Under the pieces are notes generated by a model. It searched no databases, had not been told where the DNA came from, and saw nothing but the letters and a program-made list of their open reading frames with translations. From assembly GCA_031422195.1 (NCBI GenBank), contig JANOPZ010000057.1:1-18178 (forward strand): a DNA stretch of 18,178 nucleotides. Direction: 5' to 3'. Shown piece after piece: positions 1-7,236 of the stretch. Each line of letters starts with the position of its first letter. Position 1 is the first letter of the stretch. Origin of the DNA: JALOTE01 sp031422195. GTDB lineage: Bacteria; Pseudomonadota; Alphaproteobacteria; Rhizobiales; Rhizobiaceae. A program made the position numbers and the translations under genes.

Positions 1-11
1 AGGTTTTTCAT
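1..11 (-). CDS. Start of a leftward gene, possibly Flp/Fap pilin (partial)
   Basis: Only the first codons are inside the window: ATG on the minus strand at 11-9, reading M-K-N-L. The start is convincing because AGGAG lies 6 bases upstream on the minus strand (18-22). MKNL is a common beginning of Flp/Fap-type pilins, and the next genes on the other strand are pilus-related, so a pilin is my inference. Four residues cannot prove a family. The gene would diverge from the secretin-N-domain gene starting at 369. Confidence 0.45.
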
Positions 12-368
12 GTGACTCTCCTGAGTGTCTTCAGCTAGCCGCCGGTCTTTAGCGCCAGTCGGTAACTGCAAGCTACAGAGCAGCCGTTGCAACCAGATTA
101 AAAAACACCATTAAGAAAGGGTTCCAATGGTTCAGACCAGAAGATGGTTTCTGAAATGTTGAAACTAAAACTTTATATGAAAACTAAGAAACGTTGGCGT
201 GAACGCCGTTGACATATGTTTCCACTCAATCTCGACAAACCAAATTTCATAGTCTCAGGTTCTAAAGTCTGCCGTTTGAAGTGCAAAAGGCCAACCTCCG
301 CCCTTAACCTGATATTCACCAAAACCGTTCATCATTCGATCATCATAAGTGTCCGGAGGCGTGTTCCA
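12..368. other. Divergent intergenic region before the pilus-type genes
   Basis: About 357 bp separate the leftward start at 11 from the rightward start at 369, so promoters for both directions should lie here. I see a short hairpin GGCGT-GA-ACGCC at 196-207 and an isolated TTGACA at 209-214 without a convincing -10 at the right distance. A GANTC site (GACTC) lies at 14-18 next to the leftward start. The reading frame of the downstream gene is open from 216, but the upstream part has no ribosome site and no protein character, so I treat it as non-coding. Confidence 0.5.
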
Positions 369-797
369 ATGCGTTTGTTTAGATTATTCTCTTTCGCTGC
401 CGTAACAGCGCTGGCGTTTTCAATTTCACCCGTTTTACCGGCAAACGCAGAGAGCGGTATTCGGGTGGTTATGAACCAAGCTAAAATCGTCAAACTGACG
501 CAAGACGCTTCAACCATTGTGGTTGGCAATCCTGAAATTGTGGATGCAACGGTTCAAGACGCCCGCACCATTGTCTTGACAGGCAAAGGGTTTGGAGTGA
601 CCAATTTGGTTATTCTTGATCCGGAGGGAAAAGCCGTTGTGGACGAGGCCGTATATGTCAGCCGTAATGATGAAAAGTCACTGCGCGTCTATCGCCGCTC
701 CAAAATTCAGACGATGTCGTGCACGCCATTTTGCGAAGGCTCCTATAAAAATGCTGCAGAACAAACCTCTGAAGCTGAGTTAAACGCAAGCGAATAG
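369..797 (+). CDS. Exported pilus assembly protein with secretin N-terminal domain (CpaC/RcpA N-domain-like)
   Basis: A protein of 142 aa. The start at 369 is chosen because GGAGG (355-359) sits 9 bases upstream and the product then opens with a classic signal peptide (positive RLFR, hydrophobic residues about 7-22, ANA cleavage site near residue 28). Residues about 30-105 resemble the T2SS/T3SS pilus N-terminal domain found at the front of Flp-pilus secretins, including the family-typical stretches IVVGNPEIVDATV and GKGFGVTNLVILD. There is no secretin channel domain, so this is a stand-alone N-domain protein, a known form in Rhizobiales near TadE-like genes. The tail has two cysteines (CTPFC, about residue 117) that could form a disulfide in the periplasm. 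It probably works with the two TadE-type proteins downstream; its exact role is unknown to me. Confidence 0.85.
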   Translation: MRLFRLFSFAAVTALAFSISPVLPANAESGIRVVMNQAKIVKLTQDASTIVVGNPEIVDATVQDARTIVLTGKGFGVTNLVILDPEGKAVVDEAVYVSRNDEKSLRVYRRSKIQTMSCTPFCEGSYKNAAEQTSEAELNASE

Positions 798-932
798 TGT
801 CTGACCGCATTTAAGGCTGGTTATGTTTGCGCAGGCTTCGTTCACAACAATTGCTATTTTAGCCAAATTGCAAACGCATTCGAAACCTATTTTCGGTACG
901 TTAACGGCAGAGCTAACCATAGGTTGCAAAAA

Positions 933-1535
933 ATGCCGCAATTACCTGCACTTGACGTATCTGAAAGCAAGCCGCTTCCAATGACGGCGAATTCTGCAAA
1001 ACAAAAGCCTCTTGGTCTCATCCGCCGCTTATCACGTGAGCGGAAAGGCAGTGTGGCAATTGAGTTTGCGATTATGGCAATGCCGTTTCTTACGCTTATT
1101 TTCGCTATTTTTGAATCCTGTATGGCTTTCGGCACGCAGCAATTAATGGCCAATGCGGCCGACCGGATATCGCGTGATGTTCGCACCGGTCGTCTGAAAC
1201 CAGCCAACCTTTCGGCCAACCAACTGCATGCGCTGATGTGCAATGGAATTGCGCTCATGGCGCCAGATGGATGCCCAGATTTATCTATTGATCTCAACAC
1301 CTACACAAGCTTTGCCAATGTGCCCCAGCGCATACCTTTTACGAGCGCTGGCGACATCAACACCAGCGGGTTTACATCCAACCCAGGCGGACCGAGCACC
1401 ATTAATCACATGCGGGTATATTACCGTTGGCCGATTTGGACCGATTTCCTGAGGCAATCGATGTCGAACATGCCGGGAAACAAAACCTTGCTGTTGACCT
1501 CGGCAACGTGGCGCAATGAACCCTTTGACCTGTAA
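933..1535 (+). CDS. TadE-like pilus assembly / pseudopilin protein
   Basis: A protein of 200 aa from ATG 933, which has AGG 9 bases upstream; TTG 924 and ATG 981 are alternative starts. After a basic cytoplasmic leader (LIRRLSRERKGS, about residues 29-40), residues 41-65 form a single hydrophobic helix with the TadE signature: an acidic residue (Glu44) after the GSVAIEF turn, as in pseudopilins cut by the prepilin peptidase TadV. The rest would be periplasmic and carries a few cysteines. TadE-type proteins support assembly of Flp/Tad pili at the inner membrane. The gene is followed after 5-11 bases by a second TadE/TadG-type gene, and the two are surely co-transcribed. It has no VWA domain, so it is not a full TadG. 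Confidence 0.85.
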   Translation: MPQLPALDVSESKPLPMTANSAKQKPLGLIRRLSRERKGSVAIEFAIMAMPFLTLIFAIFESCMAFGTQQLMANAADRISRDVRTGRLKPANLSANQLHALMCNGIALMAPDGCPDLSIDLNTYTSFANVPQRIPFTSAGDINTSGFTSNPGGPSTINHMRVYYRWPIWTDFLRQSMSNMPGNKTLLLTSATWRNEPFDL

Positions 1536-1546
1536 GGATCATGAAT

Positions 1547-2200
1547 ATGGACATGACTGCAAACACCAAAACAAGCGCAACCTCGGCTTACGCTACGAAG
1601 CGGGTTCAATCGCAAGGGTTTATGACGAGAGTTGGCAACAAAGTCCGAAATTTTTCAAGCCGGAAAGATGGCGCGGCGGCTGTTGAGTTCGCCTTGGTTG
1701 TGCCGATCATGCTGACGCTTTATTTCGGAACAATGGAAATGTCGCAGGGCTTGGAAGTGAATAAAAAAGCTGGCCGCGCTGCAAGCTCCATTGCAGATTT
1801 GGTGACCCAGCAGGCGGTGATTTCGAAGGCCGAAATTGTGGCTATTGCCAATATCGCTGCGGCAACACTTCAGCCTTACAACCGGTCGGCACCTGTCGTT
1901 GAAGTTGTTGGAATTCAAATCAACAACGAGAACCCTCCTAAGGCTTTGGTGGCTTGGTCTCAGCGGGTCAGTGGCGGCAGCGGGGCTTCGTTTCTCGCGG
2001 TGGGATCTGTCATCACCATCCCTTCTGAGCTCTTGATCCGCAACACTTTTCTTGTAAGAGGCGGGCTCAAAGTCAATTATTTCCCGGTTACGACGTATAC
2101 AATAACCAGCACCGCAGGCGGCCAGACGGGCATTTCAATGGGCGAGTTTTATCATTTGCGTCCACGCACAAGCCCGACGATAACGTGCACTGGTTGTTAA
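1547..2200 (+). CDS. TadE/TadG-like pilus assembly protein
   Basis: A protein of about 217 aa. ATG codons occur at 1541, 1547 and 1553; AAGGA overlapping the stop of the previous gene (1534-1538) is 8 bases from 1547 but only 2 from 1541, so I prefer 1547. After a basic leader, residues about 41-66 hold the TadE signature (KDGAAAVEFALVVPIM) and one membrane helix; the remainder is probably periplasmic, with a CTGC end. It pairs with the preceding TadE-like gene as a second pseudopilin-like subunit. At this length it lacks the large VWA-containing periplasmic part of true TadG. A strong hairpin follows the gene. Confidence 0.85.
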   Translation: MDMTANTKTSATSAYATKRVQSQGFMTRVGNKVRNFSSRKDGAAAVEFALVVPIMLTLYFGTMEMSQGLEVNKKAGRAASSIADLVTQQAVISKAEIVAIANIAAATLQPYNRSAPVVEVVGIQINNENPPKALVAWSQRVSGGSGASFLAVGSVITIPSELLIRNTFLVRGGLKVNYFPVTTYTITSTAGGQTGISMGEFYHLRPRTSPTITCTGC

Positions 2201-2223
2201 GGCTGGACTAAAATTAGGTGATG

Positions 2224-2253
2224 CTGGCGCTGTTTAGCGCCAGTTTGCATTTT
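2224..2253 (+). terminator. Intrinsic terminator between convergent genes
   Basis: CTGGCGCT (2224-2231), loop GTTT, AGCGCCAG (2236-2243) is a perfect 8-bp GC-rich stem, followed by TTTGCATTTT. It ends the TadE/TadG-like transcription unit. The TAA stop of the convergent binding-protein gene (2236-2234) lies in this hairpin, so the structure probably serves both directions, though the minus-strand T-run is weak. Confidence 0.75.
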
Positions 2254-3247
2254 GGCTCACTAACGAACGAATAGAGGCGCTAACGTTGGAAAAACCGGCA
2301 GTATTCGTTTTGCGAAACGGCCCTGCCAAACCTTCAGATAGGGTGCCGTGGACCAGCGGAGCTGTGATATCCATCTGTTCTAAGAGCCCTAAAATAATGG
2401 CTTTGGCGTCGGCTGCCAAATTGTTACGAACAGCAAGTGGGCCATAAGGCCAAAATGAAGAGCGCCATAAAACGCTTTTTGGTCTTGAAGGGCGCAACGC
2501 ACCACTATTCAGCGCGTTTAGCTTTTGGCTCAGTGCTTCCAATGTATCACCAAATGACGATGCAACAGGGATCATCAAGCCAGCAATCTCATTATTTTGG
2601 TAAGCGCTGACAGCCGTGGCATAATCTGGGTAGTCGACCCAAAAGGGCTCATTACCGGTGACTGGCTTTTTATTGACTGTGAGCGCTCCGCGCACCATTT
2701 CTTTGCCAGAAACAGTTGCGGTGGCCAGCCTGCCTAGCTTTGCTCCAGCGATGTTGGCGAGATCCGAAATCAGCAAAGTATCGCCTGCAAGGATCGCGGT
2801 TTGCCCGGTGTCACCGGCATGTGTTGTGGGCGTAGCAACGGCATCAACACACTCACACATCAGCCGTATCGTCGCGAAAGCCCGGGCAGAGTAGGCTGCC
2901 AAATCAATTCTTCCATCGGCTTGGGCATCCATCAACGCGGTAAAGCGACCAAAAACAACAACTTTAACGGGCGTTCCGAGTGCTTCGGCAAAAACACTTT
3001 CAACCCGTGCAAGTGCGAGGCGTGACATGTCCGACGACCAGCCACGCACCAGTCCGATTTTGAAGACGCCAATTTCGTTGCGCCAATCTACGCTTTGCTG
3101 CGCATTAACAGCTGCAGGTAATGTTGCCTGAGGCGCGACAGCGACGGCTGAATTGTCTTGAGAAACCGCGACCGACAGACCTGGCACCACCAACCATGCG
3201 CATGCTAAAACGGTTCTGAATAGATATTTTCGCATTGCCAACGCCAT
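2234..3247 (-). CDS. PhnD-type phosphate/phosphite/phosphonate ABC transporter substrate-binding protein
   Basis: A protein of 337 aa. The ATG at 3247 has GGAG 7 bases upstream. The N-terminus is a signal peptide (MRKYLFRTVLACAWLVV, cleavage near residues 26-30), so the mature protein is periplasmic. Residues about 60-310 fit the phosphonate-binding PhnD-like family: opening beta strand IGLVRGWSSD, the stretch GRFTALMDAQADGRIDLAAYSA, and the late SFWPYGPLAVR segment. Such proteins bind oxyanions such as phosphonate or phosphite, but the fold also serves unrelated ligands, so the substrate is open. No permease or ATPase gene is adjacent. It converges on the TadE/TadG-like genes and diverges from deoB with an 87-bp gap. 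Confidence 0.8.
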   Translation of the reverse strand: MALAMRKYLFRTVLACAWLVVPGLSVAVSQDNSAVAVAPQATLPAAVNAQQSVDWRNEIGVFKIGLVRGWSSDMSRLALARVESVFAEALGTPVKVVVFGRFTALMDAQADGRIDLAAYSARAFATIRLMCECVDAVATPTTHAGDTGQTAILAGDTLLISDLANIAGAKLGRLATATVSGKEMVRGALTVNKKPVTGNEPFWVDYPDYATAVSAYQNNEIAGLMIPVASSFGDTLEALSQKLNALNSGALRPSRPKSVLWRSSFWPYGPLAVRNNLAADAKAIILGLLEQMDITAPLVHGTLSEGLAGPFRKTNTAGFSNVSASIRSLVSQNANWR

Positions 3248-3334
3248 TGCACATCTCCGAAACTGCGATCTTATGAACGGTTAAGCTTTGCTTGATCAAG
3301 TGGCCGGGTTATAGAACTTGCCAACGAGGTAAAT

Positions 3335-4561
3335 ATGGCACGCGCGTTTCTTTTTGTTTTGGACAGTTTCGGCATAGGCAATGCACCCGATGCTGCGGCA
3401 TTTGGTGATGTCGGTGCTGATACATTTGGTCATATTGATATGGCCTGTGCCACAGGCAAAGCAGAGCAGCCGGGCTTAAGAAGCGGACCGTTGATTATTC
3501 CGAATATGGACAGGCTGGGCCTACGTCATGCCTACGCGCTGGCACACGGGAATGTTTTGCCAAGAAATATAAATCATGGCTTTTTTGGTGCCGCTGCTGA
3601 AATCTCAAAGGGCAAAGACACTCCGTCGGGTCATTGGGAAATTGCCGGGCTGCCGGTACCCTTTGAATGGACGTTTTTCCCGAAAGAAAAACCAGCATTT
3701 GCGCCAGAATTATTAGCTCAAATTTATCAGGTAGCGGGCCTGACCGGCAGTTTGGGCAATTGCCATGCCTCTGGCACAGATATTATCCAGCAGTTTGGCG
3801 AGGAACATATTAAAACTGGCAAGCCAATATTTTACACATCTTCCGACTCTGTGTTTCAAATTGCGGCCCATGAAAAATTTTTCGGGCTTGAACGGCTGTT
3901 TCAGCTTTGTAGGCAAGTGTTTGCCATAACAGCGCCAATGCGTGTTGGCCGCGTGATTGCGCGGCCGTTTCTGGGCGACAATCCAAACACCTTCAAGCGC
4001 ACTGCCAACCGGCATGATTTTGCTATTGCGCCGCCGAGCCCAACACTTCTTGATCGTTTGGTTGCAAATGGTAAAAGCGTCCATGCCATTGGCAAAATCA
4101 GTGATGTGTTTGCTGGCCACGGTATTTCGACCTCCGTTAAGGCCAACGGAAACATGGCGCTATTTGATGCCAGCTTAGCCGCAATAGAGGCTGCGAAAGA
4201 CGGCGATTTAGTGTTCACCAATTTTGTGGATTTCGACATGGAATTTGGCCACCGCCGTGATGTGCCAGGTTATGCTGCTGCGCTTGAGGCGTTTGATCGC
4301 CGCATACCGGAGGTTCTGGCTAAGCTCCAAGTCGGTGATTTGCTGATTTTAACGGCTGATCATGGCTGCGACCCAACATGGCGCGGCACGGACCATACCC
4401 GCGAGCAAATTCCAATTTTTGGGACAGGGCCAAGTTTCAGCCCTGCCAATCTTGGTTTACGGTCAAGCTTCTGCGACATCAGTCAAACTATAAGTGCGCA
4501 CCTGGGGATTGAAGCGGGACCGTTTGGCGATTCATTTCTTTTGCAGATTGCAAATGCCTGA
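3335..4561 (+). CDS. deoB: Phosphopentomutase
   Basis: A full-length family member of 408 aa. It interconverts (deoxy)ribose 1-phosphate and 5-phosphate, linking nucleoside salvage to central metabolism, in the cytoplasm with Mn2+. Visible active-site residues are Asp10 in FVLDSFGIG, the phospho-accepting Thr96 in GKDTPSGHWE, Asp301 and His306 in DFDMEFGH, Asp342-His343 in LTADHGCD, and His354 in GTDHTRE. The spacing matches the alkaline-phosphatase-superfamily metal sites of characterised DeoB. GAGG at about 3326-3329 precedes the ATG. The last 8 bases overlap mutM, suggesting translational coupling. No other deo gene (deoA, upp, add) is in the window. Confidence 0.97.
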   Translation: MARAFLFVLDSFGIGNAPDAAAFGDVGADTFGHIDMACATGKAEQPGLRSGPLIIPNMDRLGLRHAYALAHGNVLPRNINHGFFGAAAEISKGKDTPSGHWEIAGLPVPFEWTFFPKEKPAFAPELLAQIYQVAGLTGSLGNCHASGTDIIQQFGEEHIKTGKPIFYTSSDSVFQIAAHEKFFGLERLFQLCRQVFAITAPMRVGRVIARPFLGDNPNTFKRTANRHDFAIAPPSPTLLDRLVANGKSVHAIGKISDVFAGHGISTSVKANGNMALFDASLAAIEAAKDGDLVFTNFVDFDMEFGHRRDVPGYAAALEAFDRRIPEVLAKLQVGDLLILTADHGCDPTWRGTDHTREQIPIFGTGPSFSPANLGLRSSFCDISQTISAHLGIEAGPFGDSFLLQIANA

Positions 4562-5444
4562 ACTTCCAGAAGTTGAAACCGTGCGGCGCGGACTACAGCC
4601 TTTTGTCGAAGGTGCAATGATTGCGAAGGCCGTCTTAAACCGGCCAAATTTGCGTTTTCCATTCCCAGACAATTTGGCCAAAGCAATTGAAGGCTCGACA
4701 ATTACCGCATTGGAACGGCGTGCAAAATATTTAATATGGCATTTGGATAACGGCCAAAGTCTGATTGTGCATCTTGGAATGTCAGGCTCATTTAGAATCG
4801 TGTCTTCAGACGACTATCGGCCCGGTGCATTTCACCACGCGCGCTCCGAGGCCAAAGTACACGATCATATTGTGCTGACCATACAGCGGCAAGGCACCTG
4901 CGATACGCACATTATCTACAATGATCCGCGCCGGTTTGGCTTCGTGTTGATGGCAGCAACCTCTGAATTGACCCGGCACAAGCTCATCCGTGATTTAGGG
5001 ATTGAGCCGCTGAGCAATAGTTTTGATGGCGATGTGTTGTTTGAAAAATATGCCGGCAAATCAACAACACTCAAAGCCGCCTTGCTCAACCAAAGCTTGA
5101 TTGCGGGCATTGGCAATATCTATGCTTGTGAGGCTTTATGGGCGGCCAGACTTTCACCAACGAGCTTGGCCTCATCTTTGGCTAAAAAAAGTGGCGGAAA
5201 ATCCAGCTTAGCTGATGAATTGGCGGCTTCAATTCGCGATATATTGACCCGCGCTATTGAAGCTGGCGGTTCAACGTTGCGCGACCACCGTCAGGCAGAT
5301 GGTGAGCTTGGCTATTTTCAGCACAGCTTTAACGCATATGGAAGAACCGGCCAGCAATGCCGTCACTCTGATTGTTCAGGCCTAATAGACCGCATTGTGC
5401 AAAACGGGCGCTCGACATTTTTCTGCGCCTCATGCCAAAAGTAA
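4554..5444 (+). CDS. mutM: Formamidopyrimidine-DNA glycosylase (Fpg)
   Basis: A protein of 296 aa that removes oxidised purines such as 8-oxoguanine and formamidopyrimidines from DNA and nicks the abasic site (base-excision repair). The start is fixed at 4554 because the mature enzyme must begin with the catalytic proline: M-PELPEVETVRRG. Other landmarks are Glu3, Lys58 (RRAKYL), the HLGMSGSF strand near 73-80, a helix-two-turn-helix region, and a C-terminal zinc finger with Cys269, Cys274, Cys291 and Cys294 that carries Arg286 in GRSTFFC. The first cysteine pair is spaced C-x4-C rather than C-x2-C, a variant I recall from other alphaproteobacteria. The ATG overlaps the end of deoB. The next gene starts 14 bases later. 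Confidence 0.97.
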   Translation: MPELPEVETVRRGLQPFVEGAMIAKAVLNRPNLRFPFPDNLAKAIEGSTITALERRAKYLIWHLDNGQSLIVHLGMSGSFRIVSSDDYRPGAFHHARSEAKVHDHIVLTIQRQGTCDTHIIYNDPRRFGFVLMAATSELTRHKLIRDLGIEPLSNSFDGDVLFEKYAGKSTTLKAALLNQSLIAGIGNIYACEALWAARLSPTSLASSLAKKSGGKSSLADELAASIRDILTRAIEAGGSTLRDHRQADGELGYFQHSFNAYGRTGQQCRHSDCSGLIDRIVQNGRSTFFCASCQK

Positions 5445-5458
5445 AAAAGGAGAGCGCT

Positions 5459-6232
5459 ATGGCATATGAAACCATTCAAACGGAAATCCACGGTTTGGTT
5501 GGCATGATAAAGCTTGATCGGCCCAAAGCACTTAACGCGCTGAATTTCACTTTGATGCGCGAAGTTGTTGCAGCATCAGAAGCCTTTGATGCCGATAATG
5601 CGATCGGTGCCATTGTTATCACTGGGTCAACGCGGGCTTTTGCAGCGGGCGCTGATATAAAAGACATGCAAGCCTACAGCTACGCTGATGCTTACTTACA
5701 AGATCTATGGGCAGGCTGGGATGGAATGAAAAAAGTCCGTAAGCCGGTCATTGCAGCCGTTTCTGGATATGCGCTCGGCGGTGGCTGCGAACTCGCTATG
5801 ATGTGCGATATTATTTATGCAGCCGACACTGCAAAATTCGGCCAACCCGAAATCACGCTAGGCACTATTCCCGGTATGGGCGGCACGCAGCGCCTCACGC
5901 GCGCTGTTGGCAAAGCCAAAGCAATGGATATGTGTCTGACCGGCCGGATGATGGATGCGCACGAAGCAGAGCGTGCAGGGTTGGTCGCACGCGTTGTACC
6001 CGAAGCTGAATTGTTAGACATCACGTTGGCGGCCGCATCAAAGATCGCCAGCCTTTCGCGGCCTGCGGTGATGATGGTTAAAGAGGCGATCAATCAAGCG
6101 TTTGAAGTGCCGCTCGAAGATGGTCTGCGGTTTGAAAAGCGATTGTTTCACTCGACGTTTGCTTTTGAAGATCAAAAGGAAGGCATGACGGCCTTTGTTG
6201 AAAAGCGTATTGCAACTTTCCGTAACCGTTAA
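5459..6232 (+). CDS. Enoyl-CoA hydratase/isomerase (crotonase family)
   Basis: A protein of 257 aa from ATG 5459, preceded by AAAGGAGAG at good spacing. It hydrates trans-2-enoyl-CoA to 3-hydroxyacyl-CoA in fatty acid beta-oxidation or related acyl-CoA pathways. The catalytic pair is present: Glu111 in GGGCELAMMCD and Glu131 in FGQPEITLG, with oxyanion-hole residues Ala65 (FAAGADIKDM) and Gly108. This pattern fits true short-chain enoyl-CoA hydratase (crotonase) rather than isomerases lacking one Glu. It lies between mutM and rpsT, an arrangement I recall from rhizobia (annotated fadB1 or similar there). The exact acyl chain preference cannot be read from the sequence. Confidence 0.95.
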   Translation: MAYETIQTEIHGLVGMIKLDRPKALNALNFTLMREVVAASEAFDADNAIGAIVITGSTRAFAAGADIKDMQAYSYADAYLQDLWAGWDGMKKVRKPVIAAVSGYALGGGCELAMMCDIIYAADTAKFGQPEITLGTIPGMGGTQRLTRAVGKAKAMDMCLTGRMMDAHEAERAGLVARVVPEAELLDITLAAASKIASLSRPAVMMVKEAINQAFEVPLEDGLRFEKRLFHSTFAFEDQKEGMTAFVEKRIATFRNR

Positions 6233-6245
6233 TGAGACTTAGCCA

Positions 6246-6274
6246 TTGACGTTTCAGCCGTGTTCACCTAAGGA
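6246..6274 (+). promoter_or_regulatory. Weak candidate promoter upstream of rpsT
   Basis: TTGACG (6246-6251), a 17-base spacer, then TAAGGA (6269-6274). The -35 is good and the -10 poor. If real, its transcript would meet the hairpin at 6295-6328 before reaching rpsT. It starts 14 bases after the stop of the enoyl-CoA hydratase gene. Confidence 0.25.
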
Positions 6275-6294
6275 CGCTTCGAACGGATGGCCAT

Positions 6295-6328
6295 CGGGCT
6301 TTACGCAGTAATGCGGGAGCCCGTTTTT
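6295..6328 (+). terminator. Intrinsic terminator (or attenuator) between enoyl-CoA hydratase and rpsT
   Basis: CGGGCT (6295-6300) pairs with AGCCCG (6318-6323), with an inner CGCA-GTAA-TGCG stem (6304-6315), and is followed by TTTTT (6324-6328). This is a good Rho-independent terminator for the deoB-mutM-hydratase unit. A perfect 10-bp palindrome GATGGCCATC (6286-6295) touches its left foot. Confidence 0.7.
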
Positions 6329-6360
6329 ATATGCGCCTCCCCCCATTATTGAGAGGCACT

Positions 6361-6627
6361 ATGGCCAATACGTCTTCTGCAAAAAAAGCCGTCCGCAAAA
6401 TTGAGGCACGCACCGAAGTCAACCGCAACCGCCGCTCGCGCGTTCGCACGTTCATCCGCAAGGTTGAGGAAGCTCTTCTCGCCGGCAAGGCCGCCGAGGC
6501 CGCAGTGGCTTTGACCGCTGCTGAACCGGAAATGATGCGTGCCGTTAGCAAGGGCGTTTTACATAAGAATACTATGTCGCGTAAAGTATCGCGTCTCGCG
6601 GCCCGTGTGCGCGCACTGACTGCCTAA
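6361..6627 (+). CDS. rpsT: 30S ribosomal protein S20
   Basis: A protein of 88 aa, the normal S20 length. It begins MANTSSAKKAVRKIE and is rich in Lys, Arg and Ala, with the S20 landmarks RNRRSRVRTFIRK (about residues 22-34) and the closing HKNTMSRKVSRLAARV. S20 binds the 5' domain of 16S rRNA during small-subunit assembly. ATG 6361 has GAGAGG 4 bases upstream (GAGAGGcactATG). The frame is open from 6331, but that extension does not look like S20. Terminators stand on both sides, so rpsT is probably monocistronic. The rpsT-dnaA adjacency is typical of Rhizobiales. Confidence 0.98.
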   Translation: MANTSSAKKAVRKIEARTEVNRNRRSRVRTFIRKVEEALLAGKAAEAAVALTAAEPEMMRAVSKGVLHKNTMSRKVSRLAARVRALTA

Positions 6628-6653
6628 ACTTTCCAACTTGTGAGCTTTCAAGT

Positions 6654-6680
6654 CCCGGCCAATGGCCGGGTTTTTTGTTT
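6654..6680 (+). terminator. Intrinsic terminator of rpsT
   Basis: CCCGGCC (6654-6660), loop AAT, GGCCGGG (6664-6670) is a perfect 7-bp all-GC stem followed directly by TTTTTTGTTTT. It is a textbook Rho-independent terminator 26 bases after the rpsT stop codon. Confidence 0.93.
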
Positions 6681-6845
6681 TGCGGCATGACGTAGCGTCG
6701 GATAGACGCGTTATCGGGATTATGTCACAAATTGTGCAAACCAATGTCGCAAACACGCCAAGCTATTGTCATAATTTTGTAAAAATATCTAATAAAAACA
6801 ACGATGTTTTGAAATTCTTAATGTTTATCAATATCTTACAGGATG

Positions 6846-6854
6846 TTATCCACA
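6846..6854 (+). promoter_or_regulatory. Perfect DnaA box TTATCCACA
   Basis: TTATCCACA matches the strict DnaA-box consensus and sits about 400 bp upstream of dnaA, at the right edge of an AT-rich tract. A degenerate copy (TTATCAATA, 6825-6833) lies 12 bases to the left. I found no further perfect copy between rpsT and dnaA on either strand. It may mediate DnaA autoregulation or titration. Confidence 0.7.
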
Positions 6855-7157
6855 GCCGTCGATTTGCTTAGACGGTAAATTCGCTGCATTTTAGCAACAG
6901 CAGAAAAAAGATTTCCCCAGCTTTATAGCTGCTGCTTTTTGCTCACTCCGGCAAAACATTGAGCTTTTCGGCATAGACGGTAAAACCCTGAAACGGGCGC
7001 CCCGGAGTCAAGCCATTTATTCGCTGTCAGGCAAACTAAATTTCCTGATGCGCCCTTGCGCTCAGCGCTCCAATCGTTAGATTTAAGTCACGAGCTTGAG
7101 ATAGACAGAATAACAGATAGATTAATGGCTGGTAATATTGCTGTTTTCATTTCTTTA

Positions 7158-7186
7158 TTGATTGTCAAATATAAGTTCGATATTTT
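7158..7186 (+). promoter_or_regulatory. dnaA: Candidate dnaA promoter
   Basis: TTGATT (7158-7163), a 17-base spacer and TATTTT (7181-7186) would start transcription near 7193, about 58 bases before the dnaA ATG. Both hexamers match the sigma-70 consensus at 4 of 6 positions. The -35 lies inside a small palindrome TTGA-TTG-TCAA (7158-7168) that could be an operator. This is pattern-based only. Confidence 0.3.
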
Positions 7187-7208
7187 TTCTATGGGCTATT
7201 AGATATAG

Positions 7209-7236
7209 TTATAAACCTACTGGGGCAGGTTTATAA
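7209..7236 (+). promoter_or_regulatory. Perfect 10-bp inverted repeat in the dnaA leader
   Basis: TTATAAACCT (7209-7218), loop ACTGGGGC, AGGTTTATAA (7227-7236). In RNA the stem can grow by a G-U and an A-U pair to about 12 bp (7207-7238). It ends 14 bases before the dnaA start and directly abuts the likely ribosome site CAGG (7240-7243). It could be an RNA hairpin modulating dnaA translation or a dimeric repressor operator. Confidence 0.65.

Noticed and set aside
216..368. Upstream extension of the secretin-N-domain gene
   Set aside because: Would bury the signal peptide at residue 52; GGAGG and the signal sequence support the start at 369.
3291..3315. Promoter for deoB from TTGATC and TATAGA in the palindrome region
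   Set aside because: The spacing between the two hexamers is only about 12 bases, too short for a sigma-70 promoter; CTTGATCAAG (3291-3300) may still be an operator, but nothing else supports it.
6662..6871. Small open frame after rpsT
   Set aside because: Begins in the rpsT terminator and runs through the AT-rich region and DnaA box; no coding character.
6918..6940. Hairpin CAGCT-TTAT-AGCTG followed by CTGCTTTTT as a small-RNA terminator
   Set aside because: The stem is only 5 bp, the T-run is offset, and I see no convincing promoter for a small RNA upstream.
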